Shown here piece after piece: positions 51,071 through 60,487 of a DNA stretch of 64,000 nucleotides. Within the stretch, counting starts at the first letter, position 1; the number at the start of each line of letters is the position of its first letter. This DNA is from Clostridia bacterium (GTDB lineage: Bacteria > Bacillota_A > Clostridia > Christensenellales > Aristaeellaceae), in contig JAFWYA010000039.1 in assembly GCA_017517815.1 (NCBI GenBank), forward strand, positions 22,050-86,049, in the 5' to 3' direction. A program made the translations under genes and the position numbers. The notes below the pieces were generated by a model, which was not told the DNA's origin, searched no databases, and saw nothing but the letters and a program-made list of their open reading frames with translations.

Positions 51071-52009
51071 ATGCTGAAAGTTGGCATTGTGGGCGTTGGC
51101 GGCATCAGCGGCGCGCACATCCCCGCCTGGGAAGCCATGGAGGATGTGGAACTGGTCGCCATGTGCGATATCCGCCCCGAACAGATGGAAAAGTACCCTG
51201 ACAAGCGTCATTATACCCATTACGATGAAATGCTGGAAAACGAACAGCTGGACATCGTCGACATCTGCCTGCCCACCTATCTGCATACAGAGGCGGCCAT
51301 CAAGGCCATGAACCGCGGTATTCACGTCATCAGCGAAAAGCCGGTGTCGCTCAACCGCGAGGACGTGGCGCGCATCTACGAAACCGCGAAGGCCAATAAT
51401 GTGCGCTTCATGGTGGCGCAGGTGCTGCGCTTCTGGCCGGAGTACAGCTTCCTGAAGGAAGCGTATGACACGGGCCGCTACGGCAAGCTGCTGTCCGGCA
51501 GCATGACCCGTCTGGGCCACTATCCGCAGTGGAGCTGGGACGGCTGGATGATGGATGAAAGCCGCAGCGGCATGGTGCCGTTTGACCTGCACATCCACGA
51601 TCTTGACTTCATGGTGTATGCCTTCGGCAAGCCCAGCAAGGTCACCACGCACCGCAGCCGCCGCCCCGAGCAGGACTACCTGAACATCGTCTACGATTTT
51701 GATGATTTCTTCATCACCAGCGAGGCGTCGTGGTTTGCGGCATGCTATCCCTTCCAGGCGCGCTTCCGCTTCCAGTATGAAAAGGCGCTGGTCGTGTGGG
51801 AGAAGGAGCTGAAGGTGTACGACTGCGAGGGCAACGTGCTCAGCGTCGCCACCGAAGAAGGCGAGACCGGCGGCATCAACCTGCCCAAGAGCAACGCCTA
51901 CGCCAATGAGATCCGCTACTTCACCGACTGCGTGAAGGCCGGTGTCGATCCCGACAAGGTCAAGCCCGAAGAGCTGGAAACCGTCATCGACATTCTCAAA
52001 TCTCTGTAA
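51071..52009 (+). CDS. Gfo/Idh/MocA family oxidoreductase
   Basis: 312 residues. A Rossmann start VGIVGVGGISGAHIPAW, then CLPTYLHTEAAIKAMNRG and the signature Lys in ISEKPVSLN. The C-terminal beta-sheet domain holds DLHIHDLDFMVYAFG with the catalytic Asp/His pair. The enzyme would oxidise a sugar or its derivative with NAD(P). It is paired with the TIM-barrel gene upstream (5-base gap). A terminator follows. Confidence 0.9.
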   Translation: MLKVGIVGVGGISGAHIPAWEAMEDVELVAMCDIRPEQMEKYPDKRHYTHYDEMLENEQLDIVDICLPTYLHTEAAIKAMNRGIHVISEKPVSLNREDVARIYETAKANNVRFMVAQVLRFWPEYSFLKEAYDTGRYGKLLSGSMTRLGHYPQWSWDGWMMDESRSGMVPFDLHIHDLDFMVYAFGKPSKVTTHRSRRPEQDYLNIVYDFDDFFITSEASWFAACYPFQARFRFQYEKALVVWEKELKVYDCEGNVLSVATEEGETGGINLPKSNAYANEIRYFTDCVKAGVDPDKVKPEELETVIDILKSL

Positions 52010-52012
52010 CAC

Positions 52013-52044
52013 AAAAGGAGCTCGTGATCACACGGGCTCCTTTT
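52013..52044. terminator. Bidirectional terminator between convergent genes
   Basis: A long stem (aaaaggagctcgtg / cacgggctcctttt, one mismatch pair) with loop atca and A/T runs on both sides. It overlaps the last codons of the minus-strand glycosyltransferase gene. Confidence 0.85.
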
Positions 52045-53152
52045 TGATATTCGCAAGCGCCTGCCAGATCCGTTCGGCTGCCTGCGCACCGTCTTCTTTG
52101 CGCAGCGCCTCCTCCATGGCTGACAGCCGGCCGGGATCATTCATCAGTTCAAGGCACGCTTCCGCCGCCTCCTGCGCCTGTGTGCCGGCAACAGCTGCGC
52201 CCAGCTGCACAAAATGGCGCAGATTGTTTTCCTCACATCCGGCCACTGCGTCGATCAGCGCCATGGGCACAGCCGCCGCTGCAGCCTCGGCCGTGCTCAG
52301 GCCGCCGGGCTTGGTAAGGTACAGATCTGCGCTTTGCAGCAGCAGCGGCATCTGCTGCTCATAGCCGCGGATGTGAATGGCGGCGTTTGTGCCGTGCTCC
52401 TTGAGCAGCTGTTCCCTGAGGGGTTCATTGGTGCCGCATACCACGGTGATCTGCCAGTTTTGAGGCATGCGGGCGGCGATCAGGCGCAAAAGTTCCGGAA
52501 TGGGGCCGCAGCCCATGCTGCCGCACATCATGAGCAGATGCTGTTTATCAGGCGCAAGCCCCAGTGCCTGCCGCGCCTGTGCTGCATCTGCCTTTTGACA
52601 GAAGGACTGCCGCACCGGAATGCCTGTGGCTGTGATGCGCCGCAATGGCACGCCTGCCTGCACAAACTCTTCGGCAAGATCTGCATGCGGAATAAAATAG
52701 CCGTCCAGCCGGCTGCCGCTCACGCCCGGGCTGCAGGAGTGATCCGTCGCCACAAAGGCGCTGCGCACTCCCAGCCCCTCCTGCTCGATGGCGCTGGTCA
52801 GGATAACCGCCGCCAGCGCATGCGTGCACACCACGGTATCATATCCGCCCTGCAGCACACACCGGCTGATCTGCCGCCGCCCGATGCTCATCATGCGATA
52901 CACCGGCTTTTTGCGGTCAAACATGCCCGGATGCCGCAGCAGAAACTGATAGCCGCGGTCTGACTTTTTCGGTTTTTGACGGTAGGTCTTTTCATGATTG
53001 CGGGCAATCGTGCGCGAAAGTCTGGGCGAGATCAGCCCGAACACATCCTCAATATCGCATTCGTCGCCATGCTGCAGGCAGACCTCACGAATGGCCTGTG
53101 CGCAGGAATTGTGCCCCTGCCCGGTGTTCGCGCTCAAAATCAAAACCTTCAT
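52028..53152 (-). CDS. ugtP: Processive diacylglycerol glycosyltransferase-like protein (UgtP/MGDG synthase type)
   Basis: 374 residues of the GT28/MGDG-synthase family. The N-terminal SANTGQGHNSCAQAI is the lipid-acceptor loop, TVVCTHALAAVI follows, and the UDP-sugar site is CGSMGCGP with LTKPGGLSTAEAAAAAVP. It should add glucose or galactose to diacylglycerol at the inner membrane face, making glycolipids or the lipoteichoic acid anchor. GGTGF-type MurG features are absent. ATG 53152 follows AAGGGAAAG; the frame is open much further upstream without similarity. Confidence 0.88.
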   Translation of the reverse strand: MKVLILSANTGQGHNSCAQAIREVCLQHGDECDIEDVFGLISPRLSRTIARNHEKTYRQKPKKSDRGYQFLLRHPGMFDRKKPVYRMMSIGRRQISRCVLQGGYDTVVCTHALAAVILTSAIEQEGLGVRSAFVATDHSCSPGVSGSRLDGYFIPHADLAEEFVQAGVPLRRITATGIPVRQSFCQKADAAQARQALGLAPDKQHLLMMCGSMGCGPIPELLRLIAARMPQNWQITVVCGTNEPLREQLLKEHGTNAAIHIRGYEQQMPLLLQSADLYLTKPGGLSTAEAAAAAVPMALIDAVAGCEENNLRHFVQLGAAVAGTQAQEAAEACLELMNDPGRLSAMEEALRKEDGAQAAERIWQALANIKKEPV

Positions 53153-53331
53153 GTGCTTTCCCTTCTTTATGTGATTCCATTCATAGCATACGCCAAAAAG
53201 CGAAACTGTAAATAAACAAATCTTAACCGAGTTGTGAACATTCCGAAAACACGCGTTCATTCCTCTTCCCTGCCGAAGTGCTTTGCGTATAAAATAACTG
53301 TTGAAGAACTGTTTCCATAAGGAGAATCTCC

Positions 53332-53889
53332 ATGAAGGCATTTATTCAGAAATATCTGGTTCATTCCCTCATCATTGCTGCTGAAATGTGCATCGGCATT
53401 CTGCTGCTCATCGATCCCGTCGGTTTCACGCGCGGCATTCTCATGGCGCTGGGAGCACTGACAGCGCTTTTGGGCCTGTGGAGCATTGTGCGTTATTTTA
53501 CCGCCAAACCCGAAGCAGCCGCCCGCGAACAGGCGCTTGCACGCGGTCTGGGTATGCTGCTGCTTGGTGCATTCTGTCTGCTGGACGCACAGTGGTTTGT
53601 GGACACCTTCCCGGCGCTGACGATGGTTTACGGCCTGCTCATGCTGCTGGCCGGGCTTTACAAGGTGCAGCGCGCCGCCGATGCCATGCGTCTGAAAAGC
53701 GGCAGGCTGCTGTTTCGATGGCTCAGCGCTGCCGTTACATTGTGCCTTGGCTTTGTGATCCTGGCCAACCCCTTTGCATCCTCTGCCGCCCTGTGGATTT
53801 TTACCGGCATCTCGCTCATCATTCTGGCCGCGCTGGATGTTCTGGTATTCATCACACGCATTCGCCCTGCTGCATCTGCCGCCGTCTGA
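53332..53889 (+). CDS. DUF308 (HdeD-like) membrane protein
   Basis: 185 residues with six predicted membrane helices in three similar hairpins, typical of the DUF308/HdeD family (LLIDPVGFTRGILMALGALTAL, GLLMLLAGLYKVQ, FASSAALWIFTGISLI). Family function is poorly known; E. coli HdeD is linked to acid resistance. Monocistronic between a divergent gene and a terminator. AAGGAG lies 8 bases upstream of the ATG. The 179 bases before it, back to the ugtP-like gene, show no clear promoter hexamers beyond a TATAAA. Confidence 0.85.
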   Translation: MKAFIQKYLVHSLIIAAEMCIGILLLIDPVGFTRGILMALGALTALLGLWSIVRYFTAKPEAAAREQALARGLGMLLLGAFCLLDAQWFVDTFPALTMVYGLLMLLAGLYKVQRAADAMRLKSGRLLFRWLSAAVTLCLGFVILANPFASSAALWIFTGISLIILAALDVLVFITRIRPAASAAV

Positions 53890-53905
53890 AAAGGCGGTTT
53901 TTTTT
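53879..53905 (+). terminator. Terminator after the DUF308 gene
   Basis: A 5-bp GC stem (ccgcc / ggcgg) with a 9-base loop and eight T; it begins inside the last codons. Confidence 0.75.
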
Positions 53906-53957
53906 GTAAATTTATATTATTGCCGTTTTTTGTCTTTTCTTTGACGCCATCAGCGTT

Positions 53958-53963
53958 TATAAT
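53958..53963 (+). promoter_or_regulatory. -10 of the surface-protein gene
   Basis: TATAAT, 37 bases before the ATG at 54001. TTGACG (53941-53946) is only 11 bases away, too close for a normal -35, and no other -35 is clear. An alternative sigma factor or activator may be used. Confidence 0.45.
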
Positions 53964-54000
53964 GATTGTGTAAAACTTTTTTGAATAAGAGGACGGTTCG

Positions 54001-57000
54001 ATGATTAAAAAACTGTCGGCTCTCGTTTTGGCCGCTCTATTGGTGATTGGCGCTATGGCGGGCAATGTTGCCGCTGAAGAACTATATACGCGCACAGCAG
54101 ACCCCTCCACTCTTGACAGCTGGCAGGAGCTGTTTGGCACGGACATAAACGACACATCCAATGCAGGGCATGTGTGGACGGACAAGACCGTGCTGAAGAA
54201 TGACGCTGCTTTCAGCAATGTTTCCACCTCGCAGGCAAGGCGCGGGCTGAACATGGCGGATGCGGACAACAACTTCTTGGTTGCGCTTTCGACCATGGCC
54301 AGCAGTAAGTCCATTGTTGGTCATGACACCCTGCCCACGGACACTGTATTTGTGCTGGACCTGTCCAGTTCCATGTACCCCAGCTTAACCCCCGACAGAG
54401 TTGAGGAAATGGTCGCTGCCGTCAACAATGCAACCGATACGCTGCTGCGGCTGAACCCTTACAATCGTGTAGGCGTCGTGCTGTACTACGGCGCCGGCAG
54501 TCTGGTCAGCAGTACCACAACCAAGGACCACTATACCCCTCTTCTGCCGCTGGACCATTATGTAACTCGCGACAGCAAAGACTATTTACTCGTTGAAGTG
54601 TCTAACAATCAGCTGAACAGCATTTATGTAAATGAAGATGTTCGCAACGACAAGAACGAAGCGCCTGTAACTGTAAAACATGGCAACATCAGCTCTGACA
54701 AGAAAGTTGCGGGCACCTATATCCAGCTGGGCATCAAAAAGGCAGTCGACTGGCTGATGGCTGCTGATACAACAATCCCTTCGAATGCTGATTTTCAGGC
54801 AGGCGCCACACGCATTCCCATCATGGTGCTCATGTCTGACGGCGAACCCACTGCTGCCAATGTAAACTTTCACAATCCGGAAACGTCCCAAATGGGCTGC
54901 AACTCCGTTGGCGAACGTAGCCCGGCCGAAACGGACTTCCTGACGCAGCTGACTGCCGGTATGGCCCGCGAAATGATGGATCGTCACTATGTGGCAACCA
55001 CACCGCTGTTTTATACCCTCAGTCTTGGCGACAGCATCAGCCTGAATGTGATGGACCCCGAAAACAACGACGCCCTTTATAAAGGGGAAACGGCTTCCGG
55101 TTACACCGTTGAAACGGGCCGCAAGCACAGTGAATATATCGACAAAACCGATAATACAAGCCCCGAATACCAGAACACCCCGGGCGTGGTCAACCGCAAA
55201 ATTCAAACCTACTGGAACCAGATCCTTGCCGGCAATTCATTCAGCATGACCGTTCTGGACAGCACTGCCAACGACCCCAGCACATTCTTCTCCACGAAGG
55301 TTGACGATGTAAAACCCCAGTTCATCACCGTAGATGGCGAAACCTTTCTCTTCCCCACCAGCCTCAGTCAGAAATATTATGTCGACCACCATTTTATGGC
55401 TGAAGATGCGGACGATCTTGACGATGCATTCAGCAGGCTGGTTCAGGAAATCCGCCTGCAGTCGTCCTATTACCCCACCTATGTGGAAAGCAACAAAGCC
55501 GAGCTGGATGGCTATGTCACTTTTCTGGATGAGATCGGCCCCAATATGGAAATCAAAAAGGTGCATGGTCTCATTTACGGCGACATGTACTACAGCGGCG
55601 CAAGCTATGCCTACTACATCAGCCGGATGAGTCAGGAAGGCTCTGTTTTCGGCACTTTTAACAACCCCACTGAATATGGCTGGCTGGTCATCGACGCCAT
55701 TGCCTCACGCCTGAACCTTACGCGTGACACAGCTCGAAACGTGCTGCGAAAGTCTGTAGAGAAAAATCATGTATACTACAATGCCAACGGTGCATCCAAC
55801 GGCGACTATTCCAATGCTTTCATCTGGTATGCTGATGCTGACGCCAACTATGTAGAGGTTGAGCACGGGCAGACTCCTCCGCAGAATGCCCGCTATCTGG
55901 TCACGTCCTACAATTTCCTCGACAGCACCGCCAACGCCAATCCCGACCCGTCCACGCTGAATGCTCCGCTTTTGTACTGCTCCATCCGCGTGGCCAAAGA
56001 CCTGACCACCGGCAAGCAGATCGTAGACTGGCAGGTGCCTGCTGCGCTGATCCCCACTGTGAACTTTGACGTGACGCTTTCCGGCAACAGCCTTGAAAAC
56101 CCGGGCGAGATCACCGTAGAGTACAAGCCGGATTCACCTCTGCGTGCAATCTACGAGGTGGGTCTGCGCAGCGATGTGAATCCCTGGAATGCGCAAAGTC
56201 TTCTGGGCGAACAAAACCGTAACCCCGACGGCAGCTATACCTTCTATACCAATGACTGGAATGAGGCTACGGTCGGAAAACCTGTATCCGACACCCTGCG
56301 CAATCAGGTGAACACCATTGCCTATTTCCAGCCCTCATATCAAAACGAGCGCTATCTTTACACTGAGGACATGCCCCTGTATGTAAAGCAGGGCGATGAC
56401 TATGTGCAATATACCGGCAGCAGTGCACCGGCCGAAAATGACGGCAACACCTACTATGTGCGCCATTCCCGGTTTGAGTGGCAATGGGATGACAAAACAC
56501 CCGTCAACGCAGCGCTTGATTTTCACTATCACGATGCTTCTGCCAGTTTGAGTCGTGTACGCAGCGGCAGCGGCGTATGGTACATTCCTGGTGATACTCT
56601 GCACCCCTTCTTCACAGGCGATCAATACGGCGAAAAGAGCATCAACAACACGGAAACCATTGATGAGCTCTATTACACGGCCATGGAGCTGTTTGCCGGT
56701 GAAACCACCAACCATGCCGTCGTCACCCTTGGCAACAACGGCAAGCTGTCCTTCATCCCCTCCACCGGCATCGCGCTTACCAAGCAGGTTGATGCTGTGC
56801 CGCCGGGAACTACGCCGATATTCACCTTTACGGTTGAAAATACCAGCGTGCCCAACGGCAATTACCCGGTCGTCTACACAGATAAGGACATGAACCAGCT
56901 TTCCGGTGCAGCCTACCCGTCTGCAATCGCCTTTACCAATGGAGAGGCCACTGTTCAACTGCGGCGCAATGAAACCATTTACCTGACGGGCCTGCCGCAG

Positions 57001-58827
57001 GGCACCTATACAATCACCGAGCAGTTCGACAGTCTGTCCAACTTCAATGTTGGCTCCGTGCTGGTTAATGGTGAAACCGTCATTGATCTGTATGCTGTAG
57101 CGGTACAGGTTGTCTCCGGCCATCTGACAAACGTGCAGTATAACAACATGCTGGATACCACCGGCGATGTCGTCATCCGCAAGACGGTTACCCATCCATT
57201 CGGCGACAGCTATGTGCTGCCGGAAGGACTGACGTTTACTTTCGACATTGATCTGGGCACAGGCTATGCCAACAAGCTGATCACTCTGCAGCGTGAAGCC
57301 GGAGACACTGGCGCAACCGCAGTTAGTGCTGACGCAAATGGTATTTTGCAGGATGTAACCATCATGCCTGGCAAGCCTGTCATGATCCCCAAGCTGGAGC
57401 CGAATACAACGGTCATTGTTACGGAAGTTAATCCGTCCGCAGGCTTCACGCCTTCGCCTGCTTCCATCACACAGGTAACACCCGAATATGGCGGTGTGAT
57501 CACCTTCAGCTTCAACAACGACTATATTCCTGGCAAGGTAGATCCTGTCAACATAAGAGTCACCGGCGACAAGACCCTTACCGGCCGCGAATGGCAGCCC
57601 GGCGATGTGTTTACCTTCAAACTTCAGAAACGTGAAGGTCCTGACCGCTGGACAGACCTTGGCACGAAAACCGTTCGTTTTGAAGATGCCGAAAAAACGT
57701 TTGACTTCACGAACGAAATGAGAGCGTTCGCCTTCACTGCTGCCGGTGTGTACACCTTCCGTGTGATCGAAGTACCCGGTATGCTGCCAGGCATCACCTA
57801 CGACCCCACCTCCTGCTACTTTGACGTAACGGTTGCCGACAGCAATATGGATGGCAAACTGGAGATCAGCAAAGTCGAATCCGGCGTGAACATCTCTCTT
57901 TCTTCGGGTAAGACCGGCGCTGACAATGACCATATCCTTAACGCTCATTTCACCAACCAGTTCACCAAAGCAGATGTCATCCTTCGCAAGGGAATGAATG
58001 ACAACAGCGGCCAGAATTTGCCTGTTTCCGGTTACACCTTCGGCTTGTACCGCGACATTGACTGTAAACAGCTGATCGCTTCAACAACCACCGGCGAAGA
58101 TGGTACCGCGGCCTTTGAGACGGATGAACTGCTTTACACCATGGCTGATCTGGAAGGTGCGCAGACGAAGACTTTTACCTACTTTGTGAAAGAGATCGTG
58201 CCTGATCCGCCCCGTTATGGCATGACGTATGACTCTTCTTTGCAGCAGGTGAATGTAACGCTTAACCGCAACGGCGAAAAACTGACTGTATCCGTTGTTC
58301 CCGGAAGCGCACTTCTGTTCACCAACAGCTATGACCCCGATGATGCATTTGTTTTTCTGGCCGGTCACAAGTACTTCCCGGGTGGCGCGCTGTTTGACAA
58401 AGCTTTCCGGTTTGATCTCTATCTGGCTGACGAACAGTACAGCCCTGCACTGCTGCTTTCCAGCGCGTATTGTGCTGCAGACGGTGCTTACCGCTTTGAT
58501 CCCCTGCAGTTTACGCAGACAGGCACTTACCGCTTTACTGTGCAGGAAGATCGGTCCCAGAAAGAACCTTACGTAGAGTATGACGAATCTGTCTATCGCA
58601 TTCAGGTTGTTGTCACTGATGAAAACGGTGTGTTGACGCCTGCTGTCACTGTACAGCATGATCTGAATGGCAGGCTTTCGCTTGTCACGGATCCTGCAAA
58701 GCTTGACTTTACAAACACCTATCAGCCGCCTCTCACGGGTGACAGTGCAAACCTTGGGCGTTGGTTCATGTTGATGACGCTTTCGGCTGCTGGACTGCTG
58801 ATGCTGCTGCGTCGTCGCAATGCCTGA
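54001..58827 (+). CDS. Large vWA and pilin-domain surface protein with LPxTG-like sorting signal
   Basis: 1608 residues. Signal peptide 1-25. A von Willebrand A domain (about 113-480) has the MIDAS motif DLSSS (120-124) and a later MSDGEP. From about 940 onward come at least five Ig-like Cna-B/FctA-type domains with likely Lys-Asn isopeptide bonds (VTGDKTLTG...FTNQF; LAGHKYFPGG...FTNTY). The end is PPLTGDS (1576-1582), a membrane helix and RRRNA, a sortase signal in which the first Leu is Pro. It resembles pilus-tip adhesins. No sortase or pilin gene is nearby. Base composition looks lower in GC than its neighbours by eye. Confidence 0.88.
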   Translation: MIKKLSALVLAALLVIGAMAGNVAAEELYTRTADPSTLDSWQELFGTDINDTSNAGHVWTDKTVLKNDAAFSNVSTSQARRGLNMADADNNFLVALSTMASSKSIVGHDTLPTDTVFVLDLSSSMYPSLTPDRVEEMVAAVNNATDTLLRLNPYNRVGVVLYYGAGSLVSSTTTKDHYTPLLPLDHYVTRDSKDYLLVEVSNNQLNSIYVNEDVRNDKNEAPVTVKHGNISSDKKVAGTYIQLGIKKAVDWLMAADTTIPSNADFQAGATRIPIMVLMSDGEPTAANVNFHNPETSQMGCNSVGERSPAETDFLTQLTAGMAREMMDRHYVATTPLFYTLSLGDSISLNVMDPENNDALYKGETASGYTVETGRKHSEYIDKTDNTSPEYQNTPGVVNRKIQTYWNQILAGNSFSMTVLDSTANDPSTFFSTKVDDVKPQFITVDGETFLFPTSLSQKYYVDHHFMAEDADDLDDAFSRLVQEIRLQSSYYPTYVESNKAELDGYVTFLDEIGPNMEIKKVHGLIYGDMYYSGASYAYYISRMSQEGSVFGTFNNPTEYGWLVIDAIASRLNLTRDTARNVLRKSVEKNHVYYNANGASNGDYSNAFIWYADADANYVEVEHGQTPPQNARYLVTSYNFLDSTANANPDPSTLNAPLLYCSIRVAKDLTTGKQIVDWQVPAALIPTVNFDVTLSGNSLENPGEITVEYKPDSPLRAIYEVGLRSDVNPWNAQSLLGEQNRNPDGSYTFYTNDWNEATVGKPVSDTLRNQVNTIAYFQPSYQNERYLYTEDMPLYVKQGDDYVQYTGSSAPAENDGNTYYVRHSRFEWQWDDKTPVNAALDFHYHDASASLSRVRSGSGVWYIPGDTLHPFFTGDQYGEKSINNTETIDELYYTAMELFAGETTNHAVVTLGNNGKLSFIPSTGIALTKQVDAVPPGTTPIFTFTVENTSVPNGNYPVVYTDKDMNQLSGAAYPSAIAFTNGEATVQLRRNETIYLTGLPQGTYTITEQFDSLSNFNVGSVLVNGETVIDLYAVAVQVVSGHLTNVQYNNMLDTTGDVVIRKTVTHPFGDSYVLPEGLTFTFDIDLGTGYANKLITLQREAGDTGATAVSADANGILQDVTIMPGKPVMIPKLEPNTTVIVTEVNPSAGFTPSPASITQVTPEYGGVITFSFNNDYIPGKVDPVNIRVTGDKTLTGREWQPGDVFTFKLQKREGPDRWTDLGTKTVRFEDAEKTFDFTNEMRAFAFTAAGVYTFRVIEVPGMLPGITYDPTSCYFDVTVADSNMDGKLEISKVESGVNISLSSGKTGADNDHILNAHFTNQFTKADVILRKGMNDNSGQNLPVSGYTFGLYRDIDCKQLIASTTTGEDGTAAFETDELLYTMADLEGAQTKTFTYFVKEIVPDPPRYGMTYDSSLQQVNVTLNRNGEKLTVSVVPGSALLFTNSYDPDDAFVFLAGHKYFPGGALFDKAFRFDLYLADEQYSPALLLSSAYCAADGAYRFDPLQFTQTGTYRFTVQEDRSQKEPYVEYDESVYRIQVVVTDENGVLTPAVTVQHDLNGRLSLVTDPAKLDFTNTYQPPLTGDSANLGRWFMLMTLSAAGLLMLLRRRNA

Positions 58828-58837
58828 TGCCTATTAA

Positions 58838-58874
58838 AAAAGAGCCTCTTTCCACGCGGGAAAGAGGCTCTTTT
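58838..58874. terminator. Bidirectional terminator
   Basis: A 16-bp near-perfect stem (aaaagagcctctttcc / ggaaagaggctctttt), loop of 5, between convergent genes. Confidence 0.93.
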
Positions 58875-58888
58875 GATGTGCCGGGTAA

Positions 58889-59584
58889 TTAGTCTTCCAG
58901 TTCGATTTCAACGTAAGCAAAGGCGTCCACAGCAACGGGAACGATGTTGTTGGCCTCGAAGTACTCGATGAAGGTGCTGGAGATGTCCTTGCGGACAATC
59001 ATGCTGCTGCCGGGCATGAGCGCATGGTCAGTGTACAGATTGTCCTCATCCATATAAACGATGTTTCCTTCTGCATCCAGCAGCGCAAAGGCAGTCTCGA
59101 TGCTGTAGAGAGGCTCTTCGGTGTTGTTGGTGATGGTTGCATACATATAGTCATGACGCCACCAGCCGTCCACAACGTTCATCTGCAGGTCGCTCTCGCA
59201 GGGCAGGCGCAGGCACATGGCTTCCTTTTCGCTCTTGCCAGTCAGGGTGAGCATATGATCGGCAGCCACCTGATCCTCTTCGATCTCAGCGCGGATCTCC
59301 ACATAGGTGTATTCGCCGGGCTCAAGGTACTCAGCATTGGCTTCCATGTAATCCTCAGAGGTGATCACATCGCCAGCCTCGTCGTAGATCTCCAGCACGC
59401 CGGCATTGACCTTGATGGGCTTGTCGCCGCTGTTTTCAACCTTGGCGAAAATATATCCGTAATTCGAATATCCGGTGACAGTGTAGTAATTTTCCTGCAC
59501 CACATTCAGCTTGCCAGCGGCCAGAGCGCTGCAGGCGGACAGTGTGAGCACCAGAGTGAGCATCAAAGCAAGGGTCTTTTTCAT
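58889..59584 (-). CDS. Secreted FxLYD-like domain protein
   Basis: 231 residues. The signal peptide contains LSACSALAA, so it may be a lipoprotein (lipobox L-S-A-C) or be cleaved after ALA. The mature part has an Ig-like FxLYD pattern (YGYIFAKVENSGDKPIKV..., GVLEIYDEAGDVI) followed by a second similar beta-region (WWRHDYMYATITNNTEEPLY). No enzymatic motif. It has its own near-consensus promoter and lies at the end of the spc operon on the same strand, but behind a terminator. ATG 59584 has AAAGGAGG upstream. Confidence 0.8.
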   Translation of the reverse strand: MKKTLALMLTLVLTLSACSALAAGKLNVVQENYYTVTGYSNYGYIFAKVENSGDKPIKVNAGVLEIYDEAGDVITSEDYMEANAEYLEPGEYTYVEIRAEIEEDQVAADHMLTLTGKSEKEAMCLRLPCESDLQMNVVDGWWRHDYMYATITNNTEEPLYSIETAFALLDAEGNIVYMDEDNLYTDHALMPGSSMIVRKDISSTFIEYFEANNIVPVAVDAFAYVEIELED

Positions 59585-59615
59585 GGTTGTTTTCCTCCTT
59601 TGCGTTAATGATCCC

Positions 59616-59644
59616 ATTATAGGAGTTTATTTCCATTCCGTCAA
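59616..59644 (-). promoter_or_regulatory. Sigma-A promoter of the FxLYD-like gene
   Basis: On the minus strand TTGACG (59639-59644), 17 bases, TATAAT (59616-59621). Confidence 0.87.
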
Positions 59645-59666
59645 GCTTTTCCATTTTTAAAGTGGA

Positions 59667-59699
59667 AAACCGCCGCATTTCAAACGAATGCGGCGGTTT
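59667..59699 (-). terminator. Terminator ending the spc operon
   Basis: A 13-bp stem (aaaccgccgcatt / aatgcggcggttt) with a 7-base loop; TTTT follows on the minus strand. The 67 bases between it and the rpmJ stop hold no gene. Confidence 0.8.
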
Positions 59700-59766
59700 A
59701 TTGTTTGACCCATCAGGTTTCAGGAAATGCTGCGCAGTGCGAGTAGATCGCATGCGCTCCTGTACC

Positions 59767-59934
<168 letters not shown>

Positions 59935-60156
59935 TTAGTTCTTGCTGCGCCAGGTGATACGGCCGCGGGTCAGATCATAGGGCGAAAGCTCAACTGTAAC
60001 TTTGTCGCCGGGATAGATGCGAATGAAGTTCATGCGCATCTTGCCGGAAATCTGTGCCATGATCCGGTGACCGCCGGGGAGCTCCACCTTGAAGTTCGCG
60101 TTGGGAAGCGCCTCGATAACCGTGCCTTCCATTTCAATGACGTCACTCTTGGACAA
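59935..60156 (-). CDS. infA: Translation initiation factor IF-1
   Basis: 73 residues, an OB-fold protein that binds the ribosomal A site during initiation: [52 protein letters not shown]. The start codon is TTG at 60156, with AAGGAGG 9 bases upstream. It overlaps the KOW-protein gene by 14 bases. Confidence 0.97.
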   Translation of the reverse strand: MSKSDVIEMEGTVIEALPNANFKVELPGGHRIMAQISGKMRMNFIRIYPGDKVTVELSPYDLTRGRITWRSKN

Positions 60157-60487
60157 GTGCGCGTTCCTCCTTCATGTTGTGCGCCTTTTCGGGCGCATAC
60201 CCGGTTTGGATGAGGTAGGCATCCTTCTGCTCTTTGAGCGCCTTGCGGATATCGCTGTCCGCGATCGGTCCGCCGCTGGCGCCTTTTCCATCGACCGCAA
60301 TGGTCAAAGGCAGCGCGCGAAGATGCTTTACCTGCTTCTTTTTGGGCTTGGCCAGCCTGCGTGTATCACCGTCGCACAGGGTGACGAAGCGGTCGTCCAG
60401 CACGCTTAAAACTGCGTACCAGCGTCCTGCGTCATGCCCCTGTGTGGAGATCACCACACGGCCCGGCTCTGTCGGCTTTGCTTTCAC
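60143..60487 (-). CDS. ybzG: KOW-domain RNA-binding protein (YbzG-like)
   Basis: 114 residues with an L14e/KOW-like start ([29 protein letters not shown]) and a basic [12 protein letters not shown] segment. The tail (about 60-114) is helical. In Firmicutes a gene of this kind lies between map and infA; its role is probably ribosome-associated. The GTG start (60487) directly follows the map stop codon, and the gene overlaps infA, so translation is coupled. Confidence 0.88.
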   Translation of the reverse strand: MKAKPTEPGRVVISTQGHDAGRWYAVLSVLDDRFVTLCDGDTRRLAKPKKKQVKHLRALPLTIAVDGKGASGGPIADSDIRKALKEQKDAYLIQTGYAPEKAHNMKEERALVQE

